Shown here: positions 1-8,242 of the stretch, in pieces
Numbering within the stretch: the stretch's first letter is position 1
Layout: every line of letters begins with the position of its first letter
From: Gemmatimonadota bacterium
GTDB taxonomy: Bacteria; Latescibacterota; UBA2968; UBA8231
DNA: 17,414 bases
Assembly: GCA_026706505.1 (NCBI GenBank)
Contig: JAPOYQ010000331.1
Span: forward strand, 1 to 17,414
Reading direction: 5' to 3'
Notes under the pieces: model-generated
The model's database searches: none
Seen by the model: only the letters and a program-made list of their open reading frames with translations
What the model was told of the DNA's origin: nothing
Translations under genes and position numbers: made by a program

Positions 1-2793
1 GTCAAAGACGACGAAGCTGCCGTCGGCCGTGCGGTCGATGCGGTCGATTTTGCCGGCGATCCGCACCTCATCTCCGGTCTCTGAGTCACCGATGGCATAG
101 AGTTCGGTGGTTGATTGCCGGTCGCGCTCTCCCATGCCGAAATAACTGCCAAAGCTCAGCTCGAAATGGGTCGGTACGGCTGGATTAGCCGCGGCTGCTT
201 GCAGGCGGAGAAATCGAGGTAAGACGCCCTCGCGCTCCTCGTCGTCGGAGCCGAGTAGGTGCTCTAATTCCCGATCCCAGAAAAATCCCGTAAACCCCAT
301 TTCGTCGGCGATTTCGCGGCCTTGGTGGCGCAGGTCCGCGATGTTTGTCGCCAAGTTTTCCGCGCGTTCGGCCGCTTCGCCATGGGTCGTATAGAAACGA
401 TGGAGGATGCGGTGGACGAGGTTGCCGCGCCTGAGCGCTGAGTCGTCGTCTTCCGGGTCGCGGAGGGGCTGGAGGTTGAGCAGTTGCTGGGCAAAAAACT
501 TGAAGGGACAACGGCCGTAAAGCTCCAATTGGGTTGCGGAGAAAGAATGGTTTGGGCCGAGGCGGGTGCGCAGCTTGTCGAGCAGCGGTTCCTCGTCGAG
601 TACCCCCTCGTGGCTGCCGAGATTCTCGGGGATCGTGCGCAACCCGGCGATGTGCAAGCCGCGCACGAGGTGGCGTAGCGCAGTGGCGTGGCCGTCGAGT
701 TGTGCAGCCCGACTGTAGAGTGCGAGGGCGTCGCGCGCTGAGTCGGATTTGCTCGTCGCGCACAGGCCGTGACCCAATGCGAGGTGCAACTCGGCAAGGG
801 TGCGTACACCATCAGGCTCGCTCGCCTCAGGCTGCGGGGCGAGCAGGCCGTCTAACTCGTCGACAAAGGGTGAGGGGGCGAGCGTCTCGCTGCCCGACTG
901 TTTGGGGTAGAAGACGCCGAGGCCGCGCCGCGGTGCGCATATGGCGCGGTAGAACAGCAAGCGCTCGGCCTCGGTGGTGGCGTCCTCGTCCAAGTTCAGG
1001 GCGCGGCGCTGGGTTTCTTCGAGGAAAATATCGGCAGGCGGCAAGCGGGGGAATTCGCCTTGCACTAGTCCACCGAGGAAGAGGTACTCGCAGGGCGCGC
1101 TGCCCGCTGCGGCGAGATCGGTCACTTGAATGCCAGCGCGCGTTGCAGCGGGGACGTGCGCTTGGGAAATGGCATCGCGCAGCAGGTCGGCGAACTGGCT
1201 CAAGGTGCGGGGCTGTAGGGCTGCGGCCGGTGCGCACAATTCGTCAAGCAGCTCCAAAAAGCGCGCCAGTGCTCGGCCGTCTTCTGCCGTTCCATCCGCG
1301 AGCGCATCCTCTACGCCCAACGCGCTAAGGGCGTGGAGCAGATGGTCGCGGAAGGAGGGCAGGTCCTGGCGGCTTTCCAAGGGCTGGAGCAGGTCAAAAA
1401 GCGCGGTTAGGCTGGCGCGTAGAGGTTGGAGGGCTTCCAATTCGGCGCGTAGGTCCTCGCGCCGAGTGGGAAAATCGTCAATGTCTTCGGAGAACGGTTC
1501 GCCTTCTCGACTTAGTTCGCTCTCTAAATAGTCGAAGTTGCTTTCGATGGCTGCGAGCCATGTGTCGCGTCCGGTTGATGACGGAACGTTGCGGGTCCAC
1601 GCAGCGAAGTCCTCGGCAGCAAGCGTGCGGGTCTGGTCTGAGAATGAATAGCGCAGTTGCACCAAGGGCGAGCTGAGTAGGCGGAAGAGCGCAGCGCGGC
1701 TATAGCGCTCTAACACTGCGTCGATGAGCGCGAAGACGGTGTTCATTGCGGGCGCAGAGGAAAGGGGCCGTCCGCGCGCGAGGTAAAAAGGCAGGCCGTG
1801 GCGCGGCAGCACTTCCGCCACGAGGTCAGCATAGGTGTCGAGGTTGCGGAAGCTAATGCGGATCTGCGCTAGCTCGACCCCTTGCTCCTGATGCAACTGA
1901 CGGATACGGCAGGCTATCGCCGCGACTTCACCGAGTCGGTCCGGGCAGGCGACCCGCTCTACGGGCGCGTCGAGGCTATCGCGACTGTGAGTGAAGAGAC
2001 GACCGGCAAACGCGGCGGTCGGGTGTTGACCGGCGGCGCTGCGTTCGACGTGGACGGCGCGGGCGCGGAGAAATTCGTACAGGGGACGCGTGCGGGCAAA
2101 AAAACTGGGACCCTCGGGGTCGTAATCGAGCAACGCGATGGACTCTGGAACGAGGGATAGCAGTTTTTCCAACACGGGCAAAAAAGGTGCGGGTACGTCC
2201 ACAAAACCGCAGAATACGAGTAAGCTGAGATCGGGAAAGCGCTGTGCGAGCACCGAGTGATCGAGGTGGGCATCCACGGCGGCAAAACGCTCGCGGCTTC
2301 CGCTCCAGCTAGCTGCGAGACGCTCTAGGTAGGCCGCATAAAGGGTCTGTAATTCCGCGTTGCGCTGGGTTGTTCCACCCAGATCGCTCGGCTGGGTGCC
2401 TGTTTCCTCTAACCGGCGGAACAACTGAGTCAGCTCTCGGCTCAGCCGCTCGGGGCGCTGGCTGTAGTAGGGCGCGCTGGGCGCGCTGGCTGCGAGGGCG
2501 TCTTCGACTAGGAGCCGCTGCGCACTGAGGGGTAGGGCTGGTTGCTGGCCGGGACAGAGGCTGTAGAGGATGTTGGTGAAACTGTTTAGGTCGAGGGCCA
2601 AATGCCCGGTGAGTAAGCGAGTGCGGCTGGCGCGGATGAGTTGCCGCCGCATGAGCTGGGCTTGGAAGTGGGTTGGAAAGAGCCAGAGAAAGGACTCGCT
2701 ATCGCCCGCGTCGAGGTACGCCAAGCAGCGCTCGTACGCGGGCGATGCCTTGTTGGGATGGGCCGGGCCGTAGATGAGGGTCAGTTCGCCCAT
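1..2793 (-). CDS. addB: AddB-like helicase-nuclease subunit with PD-(D/E)XK domain (partial, C-terminus beyond left edge)
   Basis: This frame is open for 931 codons, from an ATG at 2793 to the window edge, and an in-frame TAG lies upstream of the start. The protein resembles AddB, the partner of AddA in double-strand-break end resection. The N-terminus reads LTLIYGPA, where an AddB Walker A would sit. The middle has helicase-like blocks such as LLVFCGFVDVPAPFL and FLGGLVQGEFP. The nuclease domain begins at about residue 752 with SATQLELYGRCPFKFF; Cys762 matches the first iron-sulfur cysteine of AddB. Further on come a LVHRILHRFY helix, FELSFG and GKIDRID (residues 914-920, acidic nuclease residues). 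The final Lys motif and remaining cysteines would lie in the missing 100 or so residues. Oddity: the Walker A region is GPAHPNKAS, lacking GK[ST], so ATP binding by this subunit may be lost. addA would be expected further left. Family assignment is confident; the start is fairly confident. Confidence 0.88.
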   Translation of the reverse strand, partial: MGELTLIYGPAHPNKASPAYERCLAYLDAGDSESFLWLFPTHFQAQLMRRQLIRASRTRLLTGHLALDLNSFTNILYSLCPGQQPALPLSAQRLLVEDALAASAPSAPYYSQRPERLSRELTQLFRRLEETGTQPSDLGGTTQRNAELQTLYAAYLERLAASWSGSRERFAAVDAHLDHSVLAQRFPDLSLLVFCGFVDVPAPFLPVLEKLLSLVPESIALLDYDPEGPSFFARTRPLYEFLRARAVHVERSAAGQHPTAAFAGRLFTHSRDSLDAPVERVACPDRLGEVAAIACRIRQLHQEQGVELAQIRISFRNLDTYADLVAEVLPRHGLPFYLARGRPLSSAPAMNTVFALIDAVLERYSRAALFRLLSSPLVQLRYSFSDQTRTLAAEDFAAWTRNVPSSTGRDTWLAAIESNFDYLESELSREGEPFSEDIDDFPTRREDLRAELEALQPLRASLTALFDLLQPLESRQDLPSFRDHLLHALSALGVEDALADGTAEDGRALARFLELLDELCAPAAALQPRTLSQFADLLRDAISQAHVPAATRAGIQVTDLAAAGSAPCEYLFLGGLVQGEFPRLPPADIFLEETQRRALNLDEDATTEAERLLFYRAICAPRRGLGVFYPKQSGSETLAPSPFVDELDGLLAPQPEASEPDGVRTLAELHLALGHGLCATSKSDSARDALALYSRAAQLDGHATALRHLVRGLHIAGLRTIPENLGSHEGVLDEEPLLDKLRTRLGPNHSFSATQLELYGRCPFKFFAQQLLNLQPLRDPEDDDSALRRGNLVHRILHRFYTTHGEAAERAENLATNIADLRHQGREIADEMGFTGFFWDRELEHLLGSDDEEREGVLPRFLRLQAAAANPAVPTHFELSFGSYFGMGERDRQSTTELYAIGDSETGDEVRIAGKIDRIDRTADGSFVVFD

Positions 2794-2869
2794 GGGCAGC
2801 AGGTTGGGAGTGGTGTGGAGGGGTGCGTTGGCAACGTATCGCCGAGGGAAAACACTGTCAAGATGCTCG

Positions 2870-2900
2870 TTGACATAGAATCGGGCCGGTCGCTTTTTAT
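2870..2900 (+). promoter_or_regulatory. Possible sigma70-type promoter upstream of the CsgG-like gene
   Basis: A perfect TTGACA lies at 2870-2875, and the best -10-like hexamer is TTTTAT at 2895-2900, a 19-base spacing that is longer than ideal. It points toward the lipoprotein gene and would give a leader of roughly 115 bases containing the repeat-like element and the hairpin. FCB bacteria often use a different promoter consensus, so this is only a candidate. Confidence 0.22.
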
Positions 2901-2914
2901 GCCACTAGGGGTAT

Positions 2915-2946
2915 GAGATACTTCGCTTCGCTCAGCATGACAGAAA
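2915..2946. repeat. Candidate dispersed intergenic repeat unit
   Basis: The core CTTCGCTTCGCTCAGCATGA lies in noncoding DNA between divergent genes. It closely resembles a short element I recall as dispersed between genes in many bacterial genomes (a CTTCGCTTCGCTCAGGATGACA type). The flanks of the core are imperfectly complementary (ATACT against AGCAT). Only one copy is present in this window, so repeat status rests on recalled similarity, not on copies seen here. Confidence 0.4.
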
Positions 2947-2948
2947 CA

Positions 2949-2980
2949 CGGGGTCTGCGTAACATCAGTTACTAACCCCG
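2949..2980. promoter_or_regulatory. Two-segment inverted repeat (hairpin) in the leader of the CsgG-like gene
   Basis: Outer arms CGGGGT (2949-2954) and ACCCCG (2975-2980) are perfect complements. Nested inside are GTAAC (2959-2963) and GTTAC (2968-2972) with an ATCA loop. The structure is an 11-pair stem with a 4/2 asymmetric internal loop. It ends 43 bases before the ATG at 3024. No T-run follows on either strand, so it is not an ordinary intrinsic terminator. It could be an operator, an RNA-stabilising leader structure, or part of a repeat unit with the element just upstream. Confidence 0.5.
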
Positions 2981-3023
2981 CACAACGGTAGTCCGCTTTA
3001 AGATAGCTCCTTGGGAACTCGCA

Positions 3024-4034
3024 ATGAAAAAATGGACCGTTGCATTCCTTTTGTGGTGTAGTTGCGCCCCCCTGACCTCTCCTGCGGGAGGCCCGGAGGA
3101 ATGGCAGAAACCCGAGCCGCCGCCTCCACCGCCGAGTGCGCTAGAGCAGTACTTAGAGGCGCGCCAACGCTATGGCTCTGGCCCGCGGCCCGACTTTGTG
3201 GCCGTGGTGCCGTTTGTCGATAAATCGGGGTTTCGCGAGGGCGTGTGGAACGTCGAATACGAGCTGGCCAATATGGTCAGCGCGGAGCTAGTGGTCATTC
3301 GCAATTGGAAGGTCGTTCCTTTTGACGCAGTTGCCGAGTTGGCGCTGGAGTGGGGATTTGCCGACCACGAGAAGGCCCTCGCGATCGGCCGCGAGTTGGG
3401 GGCTGATTTTGTAATCGTGGGCCTGTTGCAGGATTACGACATGCGCCGCCTGTCGGTGGGGGATCCCTTGGTGGGAGGCTACAAATCCTATTCGGCCGTG
3501 GCGCAGATGAGCGTCGAGATTGCGCGGGTTGACGACGGCAGCACGATTGGTAAGGCAGAGGTTCAGCGCGATCTCACCGACCGCGACTTGGGGCTCGACC
3601 TGTTGGGCAAGCCGCGCGAGCAGGATCTGCAATTTGCCGGATTGAAGGAGCTAGAGTTTGGCTCGGAAGAGTTCCGCGAGACCCTGTTGGGCAAGGCGAC
3701 GGTAGAAGCCGTGGGTGAATTGGTGCACAAGGTAGCTGCTGCGTTCGAGCCGGAAGGCTTGGTGTTCGAGGGCGATGCGCCCGAGGTCATCGCCGTGTAC
3801 AGCGAGGACATTTACGCCAATATCGGCAGCGAGCACGGCGTGCGGCCTCGGTTGCGCTTTTTCGTCTATCCGAGCAATGAGCGGATAAAGGCCGAGGGGC
3901 TAGCCCCCGAAGAGTCCGTCGCCCTCGTCGAAGTTGCCGAGATCATCAGCACCCGGCTCGCCAGCTTGCGAGTGCTCCGCACAACCGGGGAGATCAAGGC
4001 GGGCGACCGGCTCGAATTAGCAAAAGGAGAATAG
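3024..4034 (+). CDS. CsgG/FlgT-like predicted lipoprotein
   Basis: 336 residues. The N-terminus (MKKWTVAFLLWCSCAP) is a short signal peptide with a plausible lipidation Cys14 (Ser at -1, though the -3 residue is not ideal). A proline-rich linker (PEPPPPPPS) follows. The main domain, about residues 55-245, starts with DFVAVVPFVDKSG and contains AIGRELGADFVIVGLL. This is the pattern of CsgG/TolB-N-like periplasmic domains, in which a new strand begins each "compute a name, test whether it is known" unit of assembly lipoproteins. The last 80 or so residues (GVRPRLRFFVYP, then IKAGDRLELA) resemble the small beta domain at the C-terminus of FlgT-like proteins. An envelope role is likely, but the substrate is unknown. 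The dehydrogenase gene starts 2 bases after the stop, so the two are almost certainly co-transcribed. Assignment is by fold-level pattern only. Confidence 0.62.
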   Translation: MKKWTVAFLLWCSCAPLTSPAGGPEEWQKPEPPPPPPSALEQYLEARQRYGSGPRPDFVAVVPFVDKSGFREGVWNVEYELANMVSAELVVIRNWKVVPFDAVAELALEWGFADHEKALAIGRELGADFVIVGLLQDYDMRRLSVGDPLVGGYKSYSAVAQMSVEIARVDDGSTIGKAEVQRDLTDRDLGLDLLGKPREQDLQFAGLKELEFGSEEFRETLLGKATVEAVGELVHKVAAAFEPEGLVFEGDAPEVIAVYSEDIYANIGSEHGVRPRLRFFVYPSNERIKAEGLAPEESVALVEVAEIISTRLASLRVLRTTGEIKAGDRLELAKGE

Positions 4035-4036
4035 CG

Positions 4037-5071
4037 ATGCAGGGAGTGGTCAAATACCAGCGGGGCGACGGATTTGTCGAATTGCGCGACTTAGCGGATG
4101 CGCCGCCCGGCCCCAATCAGGTGAAGGTCGAGGTTCAGGCCACTGGGATTTGCGGATCAGATCTACACGTGTACCGCGATACTATCAACTACAATATCCA
4201 GACCCCGGTCGTCATGGGGCACGAGTTCAGCGGCGTGGTGGTGGAAAAGGGCGCGGAAGTCGGCGACCACGTCGAGGTGGGCGACCGCGTGACCGGCGAG
4301 CCGAGCGTGTACATCTGCGGCGACTGCGACTACTGCTTGAGCGAGCACTACAACCTCTGTCCCGAGCGCAAGGTCATGGGGTACTGGCACCACGGCTGCT
4401 TTGCGCCCTACTGCAATGCGACGTTCGTCCACAAGCTGCCCGAGGGGGTGGGGTTTGAAGCCGGCGCTCTAACCGAGTTGTTGGCCTGCTGTGTGCATTC
4501 GGTTATCGAGCAGGCTGGCGTGACGGCTGGGGATTTTGTCGCTATTACCGGGCCTGGACCGGTGGGGCTATTCTCGGCGCTGGTGGCGCTGGCCGAGGGG
4601 GGGACGGTGATCCTCTGCGGCACGGAGCGGGATACCGAGCGGCTGCAACTGGCCGAGGAATTGGGTGTGCAACACACAATCGATATTACGGCCTGCGACC
4701 CAGCGGCGCGGGTGCGCGAGTTGACTGGCGGCTATGGTGCCGACGTGGTGGTCGAGTGCGCGGGGGTGGCACCGGCTATGCGATTGGCCTTGGAACTTGT
4801 GCGCAAGCGGGGGCGCTTTTCCCAGATGGGTCTGCCGGGTGCGCCGGTGGAGATCGACTTTGAGAAGATCGCCTACAACGAACTCCAGGTTTCCGGCGGC
4901 ATTGGGCAGCGGCGACCGGCTTGGAAGCGGGCGCTGCGGCTGATCGAGAGGGGCTTCATTCCCAGCGAGAAGCTGATTACCCACCACTTTGCTCTGAGCG
5001 AATGGCAGCGGGCGTTTGATATGGCCGAGGGGCAGGAGGGGATCAAGCTGATGTTTATGCCGCAGGGGTGA
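4037..5071 (+). CDS. Zinc-dependent medium-chain alcohol/polyol dehydrogenase
   Basis: 344 residues, the usual length of the MDR family (alcohol, sorbitol, threonine dehydrogenases). Catalytic zinc ligands are visible: Cys39 in GICGSD, His62-Glu63 in GHEFSG, and Glu147 in the usual fourth-ligand position. The structural zinc lobe has Cys94, Cys97, Cys100 and Cys108 in the standard spacing. The Rossmann fold carries GPGPVG (172-177), followed by VILCGTERDTERL. The enzyme should oxidise a secondary alcohol or polyol using NAD(P), but the exact substrate cannot be read from the sequence. A good ribosome binding site (AAGGAG, 4024-4029) overlaps the end of the upstream gene and places the ATG 7 bases downstream. 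The shared transcript with an envelope lipoprotein gives no clear pathway. Confidence 0.9.
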   Translation: MQGVVKYQRGDGFVELRDLADAPPGPNQVKVEVQATGICGSDLHVYRDTINYNIQTPVVMGHEFSGVVVEKGAEVGDHVEVGDRVTGEPSVYICGDCDYCLSEHYNLCPERKVMGYWHHGCFAPYCNATFVHKLPEGVGFEAGALTELLACCVHSVIEQAGVTAGDFVAITGPGPVGLFSALVALAEGGTVILCGTERDTERLQLAEELGVQHTIDITACDPAARVRELTGGYGADVVVECAGVAPAMRLALELVRKRGRFSQMGLPGAPVEIDFEKIAYNELQVSGGIGQRRPAWKRALRLIERGFIPSEKLITHHFALSEWQRAFDMAEGQEGIKLMFMPQG

Positions 5072-5081
5072 GTGAAAATAT

Positions 5082-5087
5082 AGAAGG
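5082..5087 (+). promoter_or_regulatory. Ribosome binding site deciding the TTG start of res
   Basis: AGAAGG lies 9 bases before the TTG at 5097. An in-frame TGA at 5073 blocks any longer start, and the next in-frame ATG is about 80 codons inside the conserved protein. The TTG start is therefore the best choice. Confidence 0.6.
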
Positions 5088-5096
5088 CGCATCATT

Positions 5097-8000
5097 TTGA
5101 CTGATCTATTCTTTGAATCGCCTGTCCTCAACTCACCTTACGAGCGCCCAAGTCGGCATTGGGAACTGGACGAGACTGGGCAGCCGACGCAGCAGATCGT
5201 TGAAAACCGAAGACAGGCCTCATTCATCTCCGCGGTCCCGACATCGAAGAAGCAAAGAGGATCATCTGCGAATCAAGCCTCCTTTGTGTTCGACAAGGCT
5301 GCGAGAGAGCTTGAGACAGATAATCAGCAATACGAATTGATGCAGACTATCAACGGGATTCGCCAGCAGGTTGACCGTTGGCGCGATCTGCCGAACCCGA
5401 GCCAATGGCAGGTGACGCCGGAGACGGCTCGTCTGCTTCAGCACTGGCGGCGCCACCGCTTTAGTGGGATTCGGCCCTTCTTCTTTCAGATCGAAGCGGT
5501 GGAGACCGCTATTTGGCTCACCGAAGTTGCGCCTAACACGCGATCCGGTAGGGACTTCCTCGACCATCTAGAGAGCGCCAACATCAACGCCAATCCAGAC
5601 CTGTCTTTGCCACGGTTGGCGCTCAAGTTGGCGACCGGCACCGGCAAGACCACGGTCATGGCGATGTTGATTGCTTGGCAGACCGTCAACTCGGTGCGTC
5701 GGCCCCAGAGCCGCCGCTTCACGCGCGGTTTTTTGGTGGTCACGCCTGGCATCACTATCAAGGACCGCCTGCGCGTACTGCAGCCGAACGACCCGGACAG
5801 TTACTATCAAAGTCGCGAGCTGGTTCCGAACGACATGCTTCCCGACTTGGAAAAGGCTAAGATCGTCATTACCAACTACCACGCCTTCAAGCAGCGCGAA
5901 CGCATGGAACTTTCCAAAGGCGGCCGTTCCTTGCTGCAGGGACGGGGCGAGGAGTTGACGACCTTGGAGACCGAGGGGCAAATGCTTCAGCGGGTGATGC
6001 CCGAGCTCATGGGTATGAAGAACGTCTTGATCCTCAACGACGAGGCGCACCACTGCTATCGAGAAAAGCCGGGCGAGAAGGAGGAAGACGAGTTCAAGGG
6101 AGATGACAGAAGGGAAGCGGAAAAGAACACTGAGGCGGCGCGGCTGTGGATTTCGGGGCTGGAAATTGTCGACGACAAATTGGGCATCAACCGAGTGATG
6201 GATCTTTCAGCGACGCCCTTCTTTTTGCGCGGGTCGGGCTATGCCGAAGGCACGTTGTTCCCTTGGACGATGTGCGATTTCTCGCTCATGGATGCTATCG
6301 AATGCGGCATCGTCAAACTGCCCCGCGTACCGGTGGCCGACAATATTCCTGGAGGTGAAATGCCCAAATTTCGCAACCTTTGGGAACACATCCGCACGGA
6401 CATGCCGAAGAAGGGGCGGGGCAAGGCCAAGACCCTCGATCCCCTCAGTCTGCCTGTGGAGTTGCAGACTGCGCTGGAAGCTCTGTACGGACATTATCAG
6501 AAAACTTTCGAGTTGATGGAGAAGGAGGGCATTGACGTGCCGCCGTGCTTCATCGTGGTCTGCAATAATACCTCGACCTCCAAGTTGGTGTACGACTACA
6601 TCTCTGGCTTCCACCGCGAGAACGAGGATGGCTCGACGACGTTGGTAAATGGTCGCTTGGGACTGTTTCGCAACTTTGAGGAACAGGGCAACCAGTACCC
6701 ACGGCCTCGCACGCTGTTGATCGACAGCGAACAATTGGAGTCTGGCGACGCGCTCGACCGCAATTTTCGCAATATGGCCGCTGACGAGATTGATCGCTTT
6801 CGGCGGGAGATTATTGAGCGGACTGGCGACCGCCGTCAGGCCGAGAACATCAGCGACCAAGAGTTGCTCCGCGAGGTTATGAATACTGTCGGCAAGCCGG
6901 GGCGGCTGGGGGATTCGATTCGCTGTGTGGTGTCGGTGTCGATGCTCACGGAGGGGTGGGATGCGAATACCGTTAGCCATGTGCTGGGCGTGCGTGCCTT
7001 TGGGACGCAGTTGCTTTGCGAGCAGGTCATTGGCCGGGCGCTGCGGCGGCAGTCCTACGATCTCAACGGGGACGGCTTGTTTGATGTCGAGTACGCGGAT
7101 GTCTTGGGCATTCCGTTCGACTTTACGGCCAAGCCCGTTGTGGCTTCGCTGAAGCAGCCGCGAGAGACCGTTCAGGTGCGGGCCGTGCGGCCCGAACGGG
7201 ATGCGTTGGAGATTCGCTTTCCTCGGGTGGCTGGGTATCGGGTGGAATTGCCGGAAGAGCGGCTCAAGGCCGAATTCAACAGGGACTCGGTGCTGGAACT
7301 GACGCCCGAACTTATTGGTCCGTCGAAGACGAGGAATCAAGGCATTATCGGCGAGGGCGTCGATCTCAATTTGGTTCACACCAACTACCTGCGTACCTCG
7401 ACCCTCCTGTTTCATCTGACCCAGCGACTGCTCTACACCAAGTTCCGCGATCCGGACGAAGAGCCCAAGCTCTATCTCTTCGGGCAACTCAAGCGCATTG
7501 CCAGACAGTGGCTCGATGGCTATCTCGACTGCAAGGGCGACACCTTTCCCGCCCAACTCATGTACCAGGAACTGGCCGACACGGCCTGCGAGCGCATCGC
7601 GGCGGCTATCACGCAAGCGGAAATCGACCATCATCCGGTCAAAGCGGTGCTTGATCCGTACAATCCCATCGGTTCGACAGCCCACGTGAATTTCAACACG
7701 ACCAAGACTAGCCGCTGGCAGGCTGATCCCCGCCGTTGCCACATCAATTGGCTGGTCCTCGACAGCGACTGGGAAGGGGAGTTTTGCCGCGTTGCTGAAT
7801 CCCATCCGCACGTCAAAGCCTACGTCAAGAACCACAATCTCGGCTTGGAGGTACCCTATCGTCGTGGGTCGGAGATGCGGACGTACCTGCCGGACTTTAT
7901 CGTCCTCGTTGATGATGGTCGTGGAGACGATCTGCTGAATCTGATCGTCGAGATCAAGGGCTATCGGGGGGAAGACGCCAAGGACAAGAAGACGACCATG

Positions 8001-8132
8001 GATAGCTATTGGGTACCTGGTGTGAATAATCACGGAGATTACGGGCGCTGGGCTTTTGCCGAGTTCACCGATGTGTACGGGATGGACGCCGCGTTTAATC
8101 GGTTGGTTGAGGGGTTTCGGTCAAAGGGGTAG
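5097..8132 (+). CDS. Type III-like restriction enzyme subunit Res (BPTD_3080-like), DEAH helicase plus PD-(D/E)XK nuclease
   Basis: 1011 residues. A Q-motif-like FFFQIEAVETAI (about 128-139) precedes Walker A ATGTGKTT (179-186). DEAH is at 315-318 (LILNDEAHHC), motif III SAT at 371-373, an EGWD segment at 619-622 and motif VI QVIGRALRR at about 643-651. The C-terminus has a PD-(D/E)XK nuclease: PDF at 932-934 and VEIKG around 951-955. This is the order of the restriction/translocation subunit of type III enzymes, which cut after ATP-driven communication between sites. The length and sequence style match the group named BPTD_3080 family restriction endonuclease. Its methyltransferase partner starts 2.5 kb downstream after a block of toxin-antitoxin genes, rather than next to it. 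TTG start with an AGAAGG site. All catalytic motifs look intact. Confidence 0.88.
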   Translation: MTDLFFESPVLNSPYERPSRHWELDETGQPTQQIVENRRQASFISAVPTSKKQRGSSANQASFVFDKAARELETDNQQYELMQTINGIRQQVDRWRDLPNPSQWQVTPETARLLQHWRRHRFSGIRPFFFQIEAVETAIWLTEVAPNTRSGRDFLDHLESANINANPDLSLPRLALKLATGTGKTTVMAMLIAWQTVNSVRRPQSRRFTRGFLVVTPGITIKDRLRVLQPNDPDSYYQSRELVPNDMLPDLEKAKIVITNYHAFKQRERMELSKGGRSLLQGRGEELTTLETEGQMLQRVMPELMGMKNVLILNDEAHHCYREKPGEKEEDEFKGDDRREAEKNTEAARLWISGLEIVDDKLGINRVMDLSATPFFLRGSGYAEGTLFPWTMCDFSLMDAIECGIVKLPRVPVADNIPGGEMPKFRNLWEHIRTDMPKKGRGKAKTLDPLSLPVELQTALEALYGHYQKTFELMEKEGIDVPPCFIVVCNNTSTSKLVYDYISGFHRENEDGSTTLVNGRLGLFRNFEEQGNQYPRPRTLLIDSEQLESGDALDRNFRNMAADEIDRFRREIIERTGDRRQAENISDQELLREVMNTVGKPGRLGDSIRCVVSVSMLTEGWDANTVSHVLGVRAFGTQLLCEQVIGRALRRQSYDLNGDGLFDVEYADVLGIPFDFTAKPVVASLKQPRETVQVRAVRPERDALEIRFPRVAGYRVELPEERLKAEFNRDSVLELTPELIGPSKTRNQGIIGEGVDLNLVHTNYLRTSTLLFHLTQRLLYTKFRDPDEEPKLYLFGQLKRIARQWLDGYLDCKGDTFPAQLMYQELADTACERIAAAITQAEIDHHPVKAVLDPYNPIGSTAHVNFNTTKTSRWQADPRRCHINWLVLDSDWEGEFCRVAESHPHVKAYVKNHNLGLEVPYRRGSEMRTYLPDFIVLVDDGRGDDLLNLIVEIKGYRGEDAKDKKTTMDSYWVPGVNNHGDYGRWAFAEFTDVYGMDAAFNRLVEGFRSKG

Positions 8133-8135
8133 GGA

Positions 8136-8179
8136 TCGAACATTGTATTGATAATGTATATACGCCATTGTAAGTTCGA
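8136..8179. promoter_or_regulatory. AT-rich spacer with inverted and direct repeats before the Xre gene (possible operator)
   Basis: The 104-base gap after res holds an inverted repeat TCGAAC (8136-8141) / GTTCGA (8174-8179) and a direct repeat CATTGTA (8141-8147 and 8166-8172). They flank an AT-rich stretch, TTGATAATGTATATAC. Such placement would suit a promoter autoregulated by the Xre domain of the next gene. No experimental or family consensus is available here, so the operator role is inference. Confidence 0.3.
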
Positions 8180-8242
8180 GCCTATAGAGGCCATGATCCC
8201 CGAGTTGCGACGAATCCATATTAAGCCAGAGGTTACGTGACC

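Noticed and set aside
534..1328. 264-codon plus-strand frame inside addB
   Set aside because: It is arginine-rich low-complexity translation opposite a clear AddB protein whose motifs (CPFKFF, GKIDRID) are on the minus strand.
6207..8033. 608-codon antisense frame within res
   Set aside because: It mirrors the codon structure of res, shows no recognisable domain, and res has all helicase and nuclease motifs in its own frame. Long antisense frames are common in GC-rich genes.
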